Below the pieces are notes generated by a model. It worked only from the letters and a program-made list of their open reading frames with translations, had not been told where the DNA came from and ran no database searches. Positions 17,124 through 23,520 of a stretch of 35,479 nt of DNA are shown piece after piece. This DNA comes from Lachnospiraceae bacterium. Lineage in GTDB: Bacteria; Bacillota; Clostridia; Lachnospirales; Lachnospiraceae. Position 1 is the stretch's first letter. Every line of letters starts with the position of its first letter. Made by a program: the position numbers and the translations under genes. Where the stretch lies: positions 1 through 35,479 of the forward strand of contig JAQYOA010000014.1 in assembly GCA_028727605.1 (NCBI GenBank), in the 5' to 3' direction.

Positions 17124-17357
17124 TCAGACTTCTACGCCATTCTGTTTCATATATTCAATTACATCTCCAACAGTCGCAAGATCTGTCAGATCATCCGTGT
17201 TAATTTCAATTCCGTATTCATCCTCAAGGGCCATTACAACTTCCAGAAGATCCAGTGAATCTGCGCCCAGATCATCCTTGAAAGATGTGTCTTCATTAAT
17301 GGTATCTGCATCACAGTTTAACTGGTCTGCCAGAATCTCTTTCATTTTCTCTAACAT
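17124..17357 (-). CDS. acpP: Acyl carrier protein
   Basis: ACP carries growing fatty-acid chains on a 4'-phosphopantetheine arm. The 77-residue form starting MLEKMKEILADQLN is the usual length. The attachment serine is in GADSLDLLE, followed by the conserved acidic helix VVMALEDEYGIEI. I chose the ATG at 17355-17357 because a GGAG site lies 11 bases upstream; an in-frame ATG 27 bases earlier has no ribosome site. No fab genes are nearby, so this is either a relocated housekeeping ACP or a second copy. Confidence 0.93.
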   Translation of the reverse strand: MLEKMKEILADQLNCDADTINEDTSFKDDLGADSLDLLEVVMALEDEYGIEINTDDLTDLATVGDVIEYMKQNGVEV

Positions 17358-17411
17358 TTGCTTCTCTGCTCCTTTCTGCCGCATGTGACAGACTGTATTT
17401 CTTTCGAAAAA

Positions 17412-17440
17412 AGTGTATCTTTAATTTATGAATTTGTCAA
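17412..17440 (-). promoter_or_regulatory. Sigma-A promoter of acpP, inside the ftsW 3' end
   Basis: TTGACA (17435-17440), 17 bases, TACACT (17412-17417) on the minus strand. The -35 box lies within the last codons of the upstream SEDS gene (stop at 17426), so acpP can be expressed independently. No FapR-like operator was seen. Confidence 0.65.
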
Positions 17441-18637
17441 TACGTTTTTCGCACTTTCTTTTTCTGAACGCTCAGTAGTCTCCTCATTTTTAAATGTAAT
17501 CTGACGCGCTACTCCAAGAGCAATTCCCACTTCTGCCATCAAGAACAGAACAGAAGTGCCTCCATAACTGACAAACGGCAGTGTAATACCCGTTGTAGGG
17601 ATAATATTCAGTACAACAAGAAGATTCAGAATCACCTGGATCGCAATATGGCCGAAAATACCGCTGACTACCAGCGAGCCATAGAGATCCGGCGCATTCT
17701 GTGCGATAAAAAACAAACGGTATAAAAGATACCCAAACATCAAAAGCAGGAGAACAGCTCCAAAGACTCCAAGCTCTTCGCAGATAATAGAGAAAATCAT
17801 GTCATTCTGCGCTTCCGGTATCGTACTGATTTTCTGTGTACTGTTTCCAAGTCCTTTTCCCAGAATACCTCCCGAACCGATTGCATACAATCCCTGCAAT
17901 ACCTGGTAACTGCCGCCCTGCAGCCACTCATAGATACGATTCAGACGGAAGCCGTTTTCTGTCTCAAGGACATAAAGATGGTCTTTCAGCCAGAAGACTG
18001 CACCAATTCCGATGATAAGGCAAATACCTGCAGTCACCACCATCCAGATAGACTTGGGATCCGCAAGGAACACAATTACACAGGCAATCAGAAAAATGAT
18101 GATTGCAGTACTTAAGTTATCTGTAAATTTCCATGCTGCGACAGCCTGAACTGCACCGAGAAAAAGAATGAACATTTCTCCTTTCAAAGTTTGTACTTTC
18201 TTTCCCATTTTCAAAATCACATAGGGAAGAAAGAGGATGACTCCGATTTTTGCTACTTCTGAAGGCTGAAACTGAACACCGATTTTCAGCCATCTTCTGG
18301 CGCCATAAGCCTCCACCCCCAAAGGAGAAAGAACCAGCGCCATCAGAAAAAAGCCAAGAAGATATAAAAATCCTGATAATTTCATGTACCAATGGTAATC
18401 AATGAATGATACAAAAAGAGCCAGCGCAATGGCAGCAACCGAAATGATTGCCTGCTTTCGAAAATAAAACAGATCGTTATGGAATTTTGTAACCGACTCA
18501 TAAGCGCTTGCACTATACAGCATTACAAGTCCAAAGCAGAGCAGAATGATAACTGCTGCAAGGAGATTATAATCATAATATTTATTCGTTTTTCTTTTTG
18601 CTTTTCTTTTTATTTTTCTAACTTTATTCTTTGTCAT
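17426..18637 (-). CDS. ftsW: FtsW/RodA/SpoVE (SEDS) peptidoglycan glycosyltransferase
   Basis: SEDS proteins polymerise lipid II glycan strands at the septum or lateral wall. The 403-residue protein has a very basic N-terminal tail and about ten hydrophobic segments. Family signatures are LVMLYSAS, YGARRWLKIG...FQPSEVAKI, the long extracellular loop with NGFRLNRIYEWLQGGSYQV, and GLYAIGSGGILGKGLGNS. The catalytic Asp is in PEAQNDMIFSIICEELG, with SYGGTSVLF near the end. FtsW, SpoVE and RodA cannot be separated safely by sequence inspection; the motif set favours FtsW/SpoVE. It is not within a visible cell-wall cluster. Its partner transpeptidase is not in the window. Confidence 0.9.
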   Translation of the reverse strand: MTKNKVRKIKRKAKRKTNKYYDYNLLAAVIILLCFGLVMLYSASAYESVTKFHNDLFYFRKQAIISVAAIALALFVSFIDYHWYMKLSGFLYLLGFFLMALVLSPLGVEAYGARRWLKIGVQFQPSEVAKIGVILFLPYVILKMGKKVQTLKGEMFILFLGAVQAVAAWKFTDNLSTAIIIFLIACVIVFLADPKSIWMVVTAGICLIIGIGAVFWLKDHLYVLETENGFRLNRIYEWLQGGSYQVLQGLYAIGSGGILGKGLGNSTQKISTIPEAQNDMIFSIICEELGVFGAVLLLLMFGYLLYRLFFIAQNAPDLYGSLVVSGIFGHIAIQVILNLLVVLNIIPTTGITLPFVSYGGTSVLFLMAEVGIALGVARQITFKNEETTERSEKESAKNVLTNS

Positions 18638-18680
18638 AATCGTTCATTCCCTATGTATTGTACTGCGGCAGCTTCTTTGT

Positions 18681-18709
18681 ATTATAACACATTACTATGA
18701 ATCTGTGAA
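18681..18709 (-). promoter_or_regulatory. Sigma-A promoter of ftsW
   Basis: TTCACA (18704-18709), 17 bases, perfect TATAAT (18681-18686), preceded by TGT to give an extended -10. It lies between the GDPD stop codon and the ftsW start. Confidence 0.75.
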
Positions 18710-18721
18710 CTTTCGCATCAC

Positions 18722-20536
18722 TTAATTCACCAGATACATTAATAAATCCAGGAAATCCGGACTTCGTTCAATCTCTCCAAGAATAACTTTACGTACCAGT
18801 TCCGGATCATCCGTAATGATATTATCTACGCCGCAGTTTACCATCCTCTGGATATCGCCCTGATAATTCAGAGTCCATGCACAGACTTCTTTACCAATGC
18901 TATGTGCATTCTCCACAAACTGTTCCGTAATATACGAATACTTTACGGAAAAGAAATCTGCTGCATCCAGATCTTCCAGATCTCCGTAAGTCATCTTCAT
19001 TGTATAACCGGTCTTAATATCGGGATTCAGCTTCTTCGCCTGTTTCAGATAATTATAGTTCATGGAAGTCAACACACAGTTTTCTACGAAATCATTTTCT
19101 TCAATAATCTTTATTACTTTCTTTACTATATTTAAATTGTGACCGTTATATTTAACCTCAATATTGAGATTGATTTTTCCCTTTGCATATTGAATAATAT
19201 CCTCCAATTTTGGAACCGGCTCACCCCGAAATGCTTTATTAAACCTGGCACCTGCATCCAGCTGACTGACCTCATCATAGGTAAGTGTCCAGATATTTGC
19301 ATTCAAACCTGTGGTACGTTTCAAATTAGAATCATGCAACAGAACGATCTCTCCGTCACTGGTTTCCTGCACATCAATTTCAGCATAATCTGCCATACTC
19401 TCTACTGCATATTTTACTGCACTCATTGTATTCTCCGGCGCTTTTCTTGCACCGCCTCTGTGAGCAGATACTGAAATATATCCCGAAGATGCAGTTGCCG
19501 AAGGCAGATCCTGCTGCATCGATCGAATAATATAGACACTTTCTCCCGCAATAATTGCAACGGAGAGAACCGCCGCTGCTGCAGGTCCCCGTATGATTCT
19601 GATCAATCGGGAATTTTTCGGAAAAGTTCTGCTTCTCTGATAATCCCTGCGGTCAGACAGCGTAAAAATCAGATAAAGGTAAGTAACACTTCCCACAATT
19701 CCAATGGCACCTGTTACCACACCCATCACAGTTTTCAGCCAGTCCCCATAAACAATTACCGCACTGACCACTGTCGACGGCGTCTTGACATACCGTGCAT
19801 AGAGAACTACGGCTGCACCTGCTGTAAAAAACAGAATCAAAGACACTACCGCAATCGTCAGATGAAGCAGAAGATTTATCCCAAACTCCCGCAAAGCTTT
19901 GCCACGCATGACATTTTTAACTCTTCTCCTGATCCTCTCCTCTTTTTCTTCCATCAGGAAACGGAAGGGAAGCGAATACGAAAACAGAAAAGAAAAGATC
20001 ACCACAAGAACCAGAAGCAATACCGGCATCCAGACCGCAGGAAATGCTTCTATGATTTTCGTCGCAGTGACTTTTAAGAGTCTCATACTGTTAATTGCAC
20101 TATAACTCGAATGGATCCAGAGATACGGAAAACTTGCCGCAATATAGAGGAACCAGGCAAACGGATAACGCCTTATAAAACGCACTGTTCCCACCGCTCC
20201 GGCGCCAAACATCTCAGGAATGCGGATCTTCTCCCGACGCCAGGATGCCTCCAAATATCCAAGGACTGCAAAAACTTCAAACATCATAAAAAAAAGCACC
20301 ATCATCAATAATCCAACGATAATCAGGATTGTCAGAGGATGAAGCATGACATCATTATAGTTTTCAGAAGTCATATAACTGTAGCCGCACTGTTTCAGTG
20401 CAAACTGAATTGCTCTTCCGGATAGTTTCACAATCAGGAAGTTGGAAAAAACACGATAGACTGCCTCGAACAGGATCAGACTCCATATATTTTTGTATAA
20501 TAACTTCCATGCCGTTTTCAGATATGTTTTTATCAA
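18722..20536 (-). CDS. Glycerophosphodiester phosphodiesterase with N-terminal membrane domain
   Basis: The enzyme would hydrolyse glycerophosphodiesters, or glycerophosphate polymers, to glycerol 3-phosphate at the membrane. The 604 residues divide into a membrane domain (about 1-340, roughly seven to eight hydrophobic segments) and a GDPD barrel (about 352-600). Active-site residues are visible: His359-Arg360 (AHRGG), Glu368-Asn369 (PENT), Glu386 and Asp388 (AEIDVQ) and His401 (LLHDSN). Because the barrel follows the last membrane segment it may face outward and act on lipid or teichoic-acid-type polymers; this is inferred. Translation appears to start at TTG (20534-20536) with an AGGG site; no ATG is available before residue 55. 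It is monocistronic. Confidence 0.9.
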   Translation of the reverse strand: MIKTYLKTAWKLLYKNIWSLILFEAVYRVFSNFLIVKLSGRAIQFALKQCGYSYMTSENYNDVMLHPLTILIIVGLLMMVLFFMMFEVFAVLGYLEASWRREKIRIPEMFGAGAVGTVRFIRRYPFAWFLYIAASFPYLWIHSSYSAINSMRLLKVTATKIIEAFPAVWMPVLLLVLVVIFSFLFSYSLPFRFLMEEKEERIRRRVKNVMRGKALREFGINLLLHLTIAVVSLILFFTAGAAVVLYARYVKTPSTVVSAVIVYGDWLKTVMGVVTGAIGIVGSVTYLYLIFTLSDRRDYQRSRTFPKNSRLIRIIRGPAAAAVLSVAIIAGESVYIIRSMQQDLPSATASSGYISVSAHRGGARKAPENTMSAVKYAVESMADYAEIDVQETSDGEIVLLHDSNLKRTTGLNANIWTLTYDEVSQLDAGARFNKAFRGEPVPKLEDIIQYAKGKINLNIEVKYNGHNLNIVKKVIKIIEENDFVENCVLTSMNYNYLKQAKKLNPDIKTGYTMKMTYGDLEDLDAADFFSVKYSYITEQFVENAHSIGKEVCAWTLNYQGDIQRMVNCGVDNIITDDPELVRKVILGEIERSPDFLDLLMYLVN

Positions 20537-20748
20537 CGTGGTATCCCTGCCTTTATCTCTGTTCGTATCTTGCAGTTTCTGATCTCATATTTCCCAGAAG
20601 CTGTTTTTATCATACTGTCACATTCTGGCTGAACAGATCAAAACAAACGGCCATACAATCATCCCATACAGCCAGATACAGTATATCACAGAAACAGTCT
20701 GATTTGTAATTTTTTTTACCCTTTCCTTTCTCTATGTTTACGAAATCC

Positions 20749-20789
20749 AAAATCGACAGGGCAGCCAATAAGGCTGCCCTGTCGATTTT
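20749..20789 (-). terminator. 18-bp perfect hairpin, terminator of the Spo0A_C-like gene
   Basis: AAAATCGACAGGGCAGCC and its exact complement form an 18-base-pair stem with a five-base loop, ending in TTTT on both strands. It lies about 40 bases after the stop at 20832 and probably ends that transcript. The remainder of 20537-20748 holds only AT-rich leader of the GDPD gene, with no further structure that I can support. Confidence 0.75.
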
Positions 20790-20831
20790 GACTGATCTGT
20801 ACCATTATTTCCTCCACATTTGACCTTTTGT

Positions 20832-21305
20832 TCAATGTGATTTTATACTCCGGATATAATAAAACACGCCTGAAAGGAATTGCGTATTTGTTGGAATTCC
20901 TTTTGTGATATCAATTTTCTCTCCCAAAATGTCATGAATAAAATCCGTGTTCCCACACTTGAATGCTGCTTCAATGGCATGTCTTATATTCCGTTCTACG
21001 CAGGCAGATGTACTGTTGCAGGATTTGGCAATATCACAATATAAATATCCTGTACCTTGATTCAAGTATTCCTGATTTTCTGAGATGAGCTGTAATGCTT
21101 TTACTAAATAAGAATATCCAACTGTATTTGATGGTATTCCCATATGAATCAATACTTCCTGAATTACGTCATCGTATATCCGAGATACAGTCAGTCCGTT
21201 TTGCAGATTTTCAATTTTTACCACAAACAGTGGGGAATGACCGTTTCCATTGAAGTCGTAAAAGTTATTAAACTCCGATAGGTTATCTTCTCCATTACTT
21301 TTCAT
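20832..21305 (-). CDS. Stand-alone Spo0A C-terminal-domain DNA-binding protein
   Basis: The 157-residue protein matches the Spo0A DNA-binding domain from about residue 45 to the end. Matching stretches are VLIHMGIPSNTVGYSYLVKA, YLYCDIAKSCNSTSACVERN, IRHAIEAAFKCGNTDFI and KGIPTNTQFLSGV. In Spo0A this domain recognises 0A boxes and controls entry into sporulation. The recognition helix (ERxIRHAIE) is largely kept. The phosphoacceptor receiver domain is absent: the first 40 residues are short and polar, so activity cannot depend on its own phosphorylation. A GGGGG ribosome site precedes the ATG. It is divergent from an XRE/S24-like regulator and near the cotJ operon. It could be an antagonist or a specialised regulator; the master spo0A must lie elsewhere. 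Confidence 0.88.
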   Translation of the reverse strand: MKSNGEDNLSEFNNFYDFNGNGHSPLFVVKIENLQNGLTVSRIYDDVIQEVLIHMGIPSNTVGYSYLVKALQLISENQEYLNQGTGYLYCDIAKSCNSTSACVERNIRHAIEAAFKCGNTDFIHDILGEKIDITKGIPTNTQFLSGVFYYIRSIKSH

Positions 21306-21358
21306 AATATACCCCCTTTCGCAAAATATTATTTGATAATTTAATTTTATTTAAACAA

Positions 21359-21387
21359 TTGACAATTTTCTATATTTTTTATAACAT
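21359..21387 (+). promoter_or_regulatory. Probable promoter of the XRE regulator
   Basis: TTGACA (21359-21364), 17 bases, TAACAT (21382-21387), in a very AT-rich 140-base region between the two divergent regulator genes. The -10 box is poor, so other choices are possible. Confidence 0.4.
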
Positions 21388-21414
21388 TTATTTTATAAAA
21401 ATTGCTTTTCAATT

Positions 21415-21430
21415 GTGTCATTGATAACAC
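21415..21430. promoter_or_regulatory. Imperfect palindrome, possible operator
   Basis: GTGTCAT-TG-ATAACAC is a near-perfect inverted repeat (six of seven pairs) just before the XRE gene start. It could be a self-regulatory operator, but nothing beyond its symmetry and position supports this. Confidence 0.35.
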
Positions 21431-21445
21431 GAAAGCGGTGATCTT

Positions 21446-22132
21446 ATGCTAAATAAAAATTTGAAAGACGCAATGAATAAAAAGGACATCAGTATTTCAG
21501 AACTCTCTACTTTATCAGGTGTCCCTGTTGAAACAATCCGAAATATATACTATCAGAAAGTGACAGATGTCAAACTATCGACTGCCTCGAAGCTTGCAGC
21601 TGCGTTAAACATGTCGCTTGACAGACTGGCAGGGAAATCAACGCTAACTGAGGAAGAACAAAATCTGATCGATCATTTCAGACAGTGCGGCATACACGGA
21701 AAAGGGATCATATCCCTTATCGCAAAATTTGAGGCAACGGCTGCCGTGCATGAAAGAAATGCAAAAGGGAAACATTTTGTTCCAAGACTAATCCCGGTTG
21801 GACATGTTGAAGATGGAATTGTATACAACACCTGTGTTACAGAAGAACTTGAGATATCCGAAGAAAAAGCATTCCTTGCAATTGATATTACCACAAACAA
21901 TTTTGCACCTGCTTATTGTCTTGGTGATATCATCCTTCTCGAAAACAGATTTCCAAAGGATCACGAACGTGCAGTGTTCTTCGACGGTGTCAGAGCATAC
22001 TTCCGCTTGTTTCTCCACGAAGACAATAAATATACCCTGAAATGCCTGAATGGAAGGGGACAGGATATGATTTTTTCAAGAATGGACAAAATTCAATGTA
22101 TCGGTACGTGCATCGGTGTATACAGAGGTTAA
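21446..22132 (+). CDS. XRE-family regulator with inactive S24/LexA-like C-terminal domain
   Basis: The 228-residue protein has an N-terminal helix-turn-helix of the XRE (Cro/CI) type (residues 5-62, ISISELSTLSGVPVETIRNI and LSTASKLAAALNMSLDRLAG). The C-terminal half resembles the S24 fold of phage repressors and LexA. The nucleophile motif, normally GDSMxP, reads NNFAPAYCLGD (151-161), so the Ser is replaced by Asn. The Lys region reads GVRAYFRLF without the usual Lys. Self-cleavage is therefore unlikely, and the domain may serve for dimerisation or ligand sensing. The gene is divergent from the Spo0A_C-like gene and upstream of cotJ. No other phage genes are nearby. A terminator follows. Confidence 0.85.
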   Translation: MLNKNLKDAMNKKDISISELSTLSGVPVETIRNIYYQKVTDVKLSTASKLAAALNMSLDRLAGKSTLTEEEQNLIDHFRQCGIHGKGIISLIAKFEATAAVHERNAKGKHFVPRLIPVGHVEDGIVYNTCVTEELEISEEKAFLAIDITTNNFAPAYCLGDIILLENRFPKDHERAVFFDGVRAYFRLFLHEDNKYTLKCLNGRGQDMIFSRMDKIQCIGTCIGVYRG

Positions 22133-22165
22133 TACAACCGATTTTCCACTATTATCCGATTTCCG

Positions 22166-22206
22166 AAAAAGTGTCATGCATGCCATGGCACTTTTCTTAT
22201 TTTTTC
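22166..22206 (+). terminator. Terminator after the XRE regulator
   Basis: AAAAGTGTCAT pairs with ATGGCACTTTT around a short loop, followed by a T-rich run (TTTTCTTATTTTTT). It separates the regulator from cotJ. Confidence 0.75.
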
Positions 22207-22251
22207 ATAATTTATTATGAGAATCCATCTTATTATTGAAAGGAAATTCTG

Positions 22252-22506
22252 ATGGAATACAGTCGTATGAATCGCAGCAGTCATCAAATACCCGGACAGC
22301 AGATGGCAATGCGTCAGGGCATGATGTCTGAGTGCAAAATGTCAGATAGTTCTGTGTCCAGTGCAAAAATGGTTCCGGCAATGGCTTATGTTCCTATGCA
22401 GCAGTTCGAGCAAACGTACGATCTCGCAGTCGGATTTCAGATGGGAACGATTTTCCCTGAATTATGCAAACCATTTTGCGGAAAAGGAGGCAGAGGATGC
22501 AGATGA
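22252..22506 (+). CDS. cotJA: Spore coat protein CotJA
   Basis: CotJA is a small protein of the CotJ complex in the spore coat. The 84 residues end in the family signature MAYVPMQQFEQTYD followed by GFQMGTIFPELCKPF; the N-terminus is Met/Ser-rich and variable. An AAAGGAA site lies eight bases before the ATG. It is first in cotJABC and overlaps cotJB by ten bases. In Bacillus and Clostridium the operon is made in the mother cell under sigma-E; I could not identify a convincing sigma-E promoter in the 115-base upstream gap. Confidence 0.9.
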   Translation: MEYSRMNRSSHQIPGQQMAMRQGMMSECKMSDSSVSSAKMVPAMAYVPMQQFEQTYDLAVGFQMGTIFPELCKPFCGKGGRGCR

Positions 22507-22784
22507 AAGGACAATGCCCTTCGAAAGAAAGTTTATTATCCTGGATTGATCAGGTAAGCTTTGCAGTAGTCGAAATGACTCTTTATCTTGATTCACACCC
22601 GAACGATGAGGATGCCATTGCTTTCTTTCGGGAAAAACTGGCACAGAGAAATGCGGCAATGAAGCTCTACGCTCAGAATTACGGACCACTGACAATCGAT
22701 ACTGCAAATGATCGTATGAGCCGTTCCTGGGATTGGGTAATGCAGCCGTGGCCCTGGGAGCCTGCAAGGAAAGGAGGCTGCTGA
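22497..22784 (+). CDS. cotJB: Spore coat protein CotJB
   Basis: The 95-residue protein matches CotJB: LLSWIDQVSFAVVEMTLYLD, HPNDEDAIAFF and the C-terminal YGPLTIDTAN with WDWVMQPWPWE. I start at ATG 22497 because a perfect AGGAGG lies six bases upstream; a second ATG at 22503 overlaps the cotJA stop as ATGA but is 12 bases from that site. It overlaps cotJA and precedes cotJC by five bases. The exact biochemical role in the coat is unknown for the family. Confidence 0.93.
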   Translation: MQMKGQCPSKESLLSWIDQVSFAVVEMTLYLDSHPNDEDAIAFFREKLAQRNAAMKLYAQNYGPLTIDTANDRMSRSWDWVMQPWPWEPARKGGC

Positions 22785-22789
22785 AAAAG

Positions 22790-23464
22790 ATGTGGAATTA
22801 TGAAAAACGACTGGAATATCCGGTCAATATAACAACACCAAATGCCCAAATTGCACAGATCATCCTTACACAATACGGTGGCCCTGACGGTGAAATGGGT
22901 GCTTCGATGCGTTATCTTTCTCAGCGCTTCACCGCTCCAAACAGAATAACAATGGGTGTGCTAAATGATGTGGGAACTGAAGAACTTGCCCACCTGGAAA
23001 TTGTGGCCACAATCGTTCATCAGCTTACCTGTAATTTGACCATGGAAGAAATTAAGGAATCCGGCTTTGCCAACTATTATGTAGATCATACGGTAGGTAT
23101 CTGGCCTCAGGCGGCGGGCGGAATCCCATTTAATGCCTGCGAATTTCAGTCGAAAGGGGATCCGATCACAGATCTGTTCGAGGATCTTGCAGCAGAACAA
23201 AAAGCCCGTTCCACCTACGACAATATCCTCCGTCTGGTAAAAGATCCGGAAGTTGCTGATCCGATTCGCTTCCTCAGGGCAAGAGAAGTGGTGCATTTTC
23301 AGCGGTTCGGTGAAGCTTTGCGCTCTGTACAGGATGAACTTAGTTTTAAAAACTTCTATGCATTTAATCCAAGTTTTGATAAGACAGCGGAATGCAGCTG
23401 TCCCAATCCGGATGGAAATATCTCATCCTCCTGCGGATGCAGAAACTCCGAAAAGAAGAATTAA
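22790..23464 (+). CDS. cotJC: CotJC, manganese-catalase-like spore coat protein
   Basis: CotJC belongs to the Mn catalase family and may remove hydrogen peroxide at the spore surface. The 224-residue protein starts MWNYEKRLEYPV with AGGAGG 12 bases upstream. The dimanganese ligands are all visible: Glu in GGPDGEMGAS, Glu and His in TEELAHLEIV, Glu in EDLAAEQKAR, and His in REVVHFQRFGE. An active metal site is thus plausible. The C-terminus carries a Cys-rich tail (CSCPNPDGN...SCGC), probably for cross-linking in the coat. It is the last gene of cotJABC. Confidence 0.94.
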   Translation: MWNYEKRLEYPVNITTPNAQIAQIILTQYGGPDGEMGASMRYLSQRFTAPNRITMGVLNDVGTEELAHLEIVATIVHQLTCNLTMEEIKESGFANYYVDHTVGIWPQAAGGIPFNACEFQSKGDPITDLFEDLAAEQKARSTYDNILRLVKDPEVADPIRFLRAREVVHFQRFGEALRSVQDELSFKNFYAFNPSFDKTAECSCPNPDGNISSSCGCRNSEKKN

Positions 23465-23471
23465 GATAAAA

Positions 23472-23507
23472 TGGCATATCCCCGGAACAAGCTCCGGGGA
23501 TATGCCA
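23472..23507. terminator. Bidirectional terminator between cotJC and the PPDK-like gene
   Basis: TGGCATATCCCCGGA pairs perfectly (15 bp) with TCCGGGGATATGCCA around a six-base loop. It lies between two convergent genes. The flanking T runs are short (AAAA upstream on one strand). Confidence 0.75.
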
Positions 23508-23520
23508 AATCTCATGCTTT

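Noticed and set aside
20749-20789. 0A boxes (TGTCGAT) in the hairpin after the Spo0A_C-like gene
   Set aside because: TGTCGAT differs from TGTCGAA and occurs only because both arms of a terminator-like stem carry it. Its position downstream of the gene argues against an operator.
22201-22251. Sigma-E promoter for cotJABC
   Set aside because: The best match (CATAATT then CATCTTAT) puts the start point inside the ribosome site, and other spacings fit poorly, so it is not reported as a feature.
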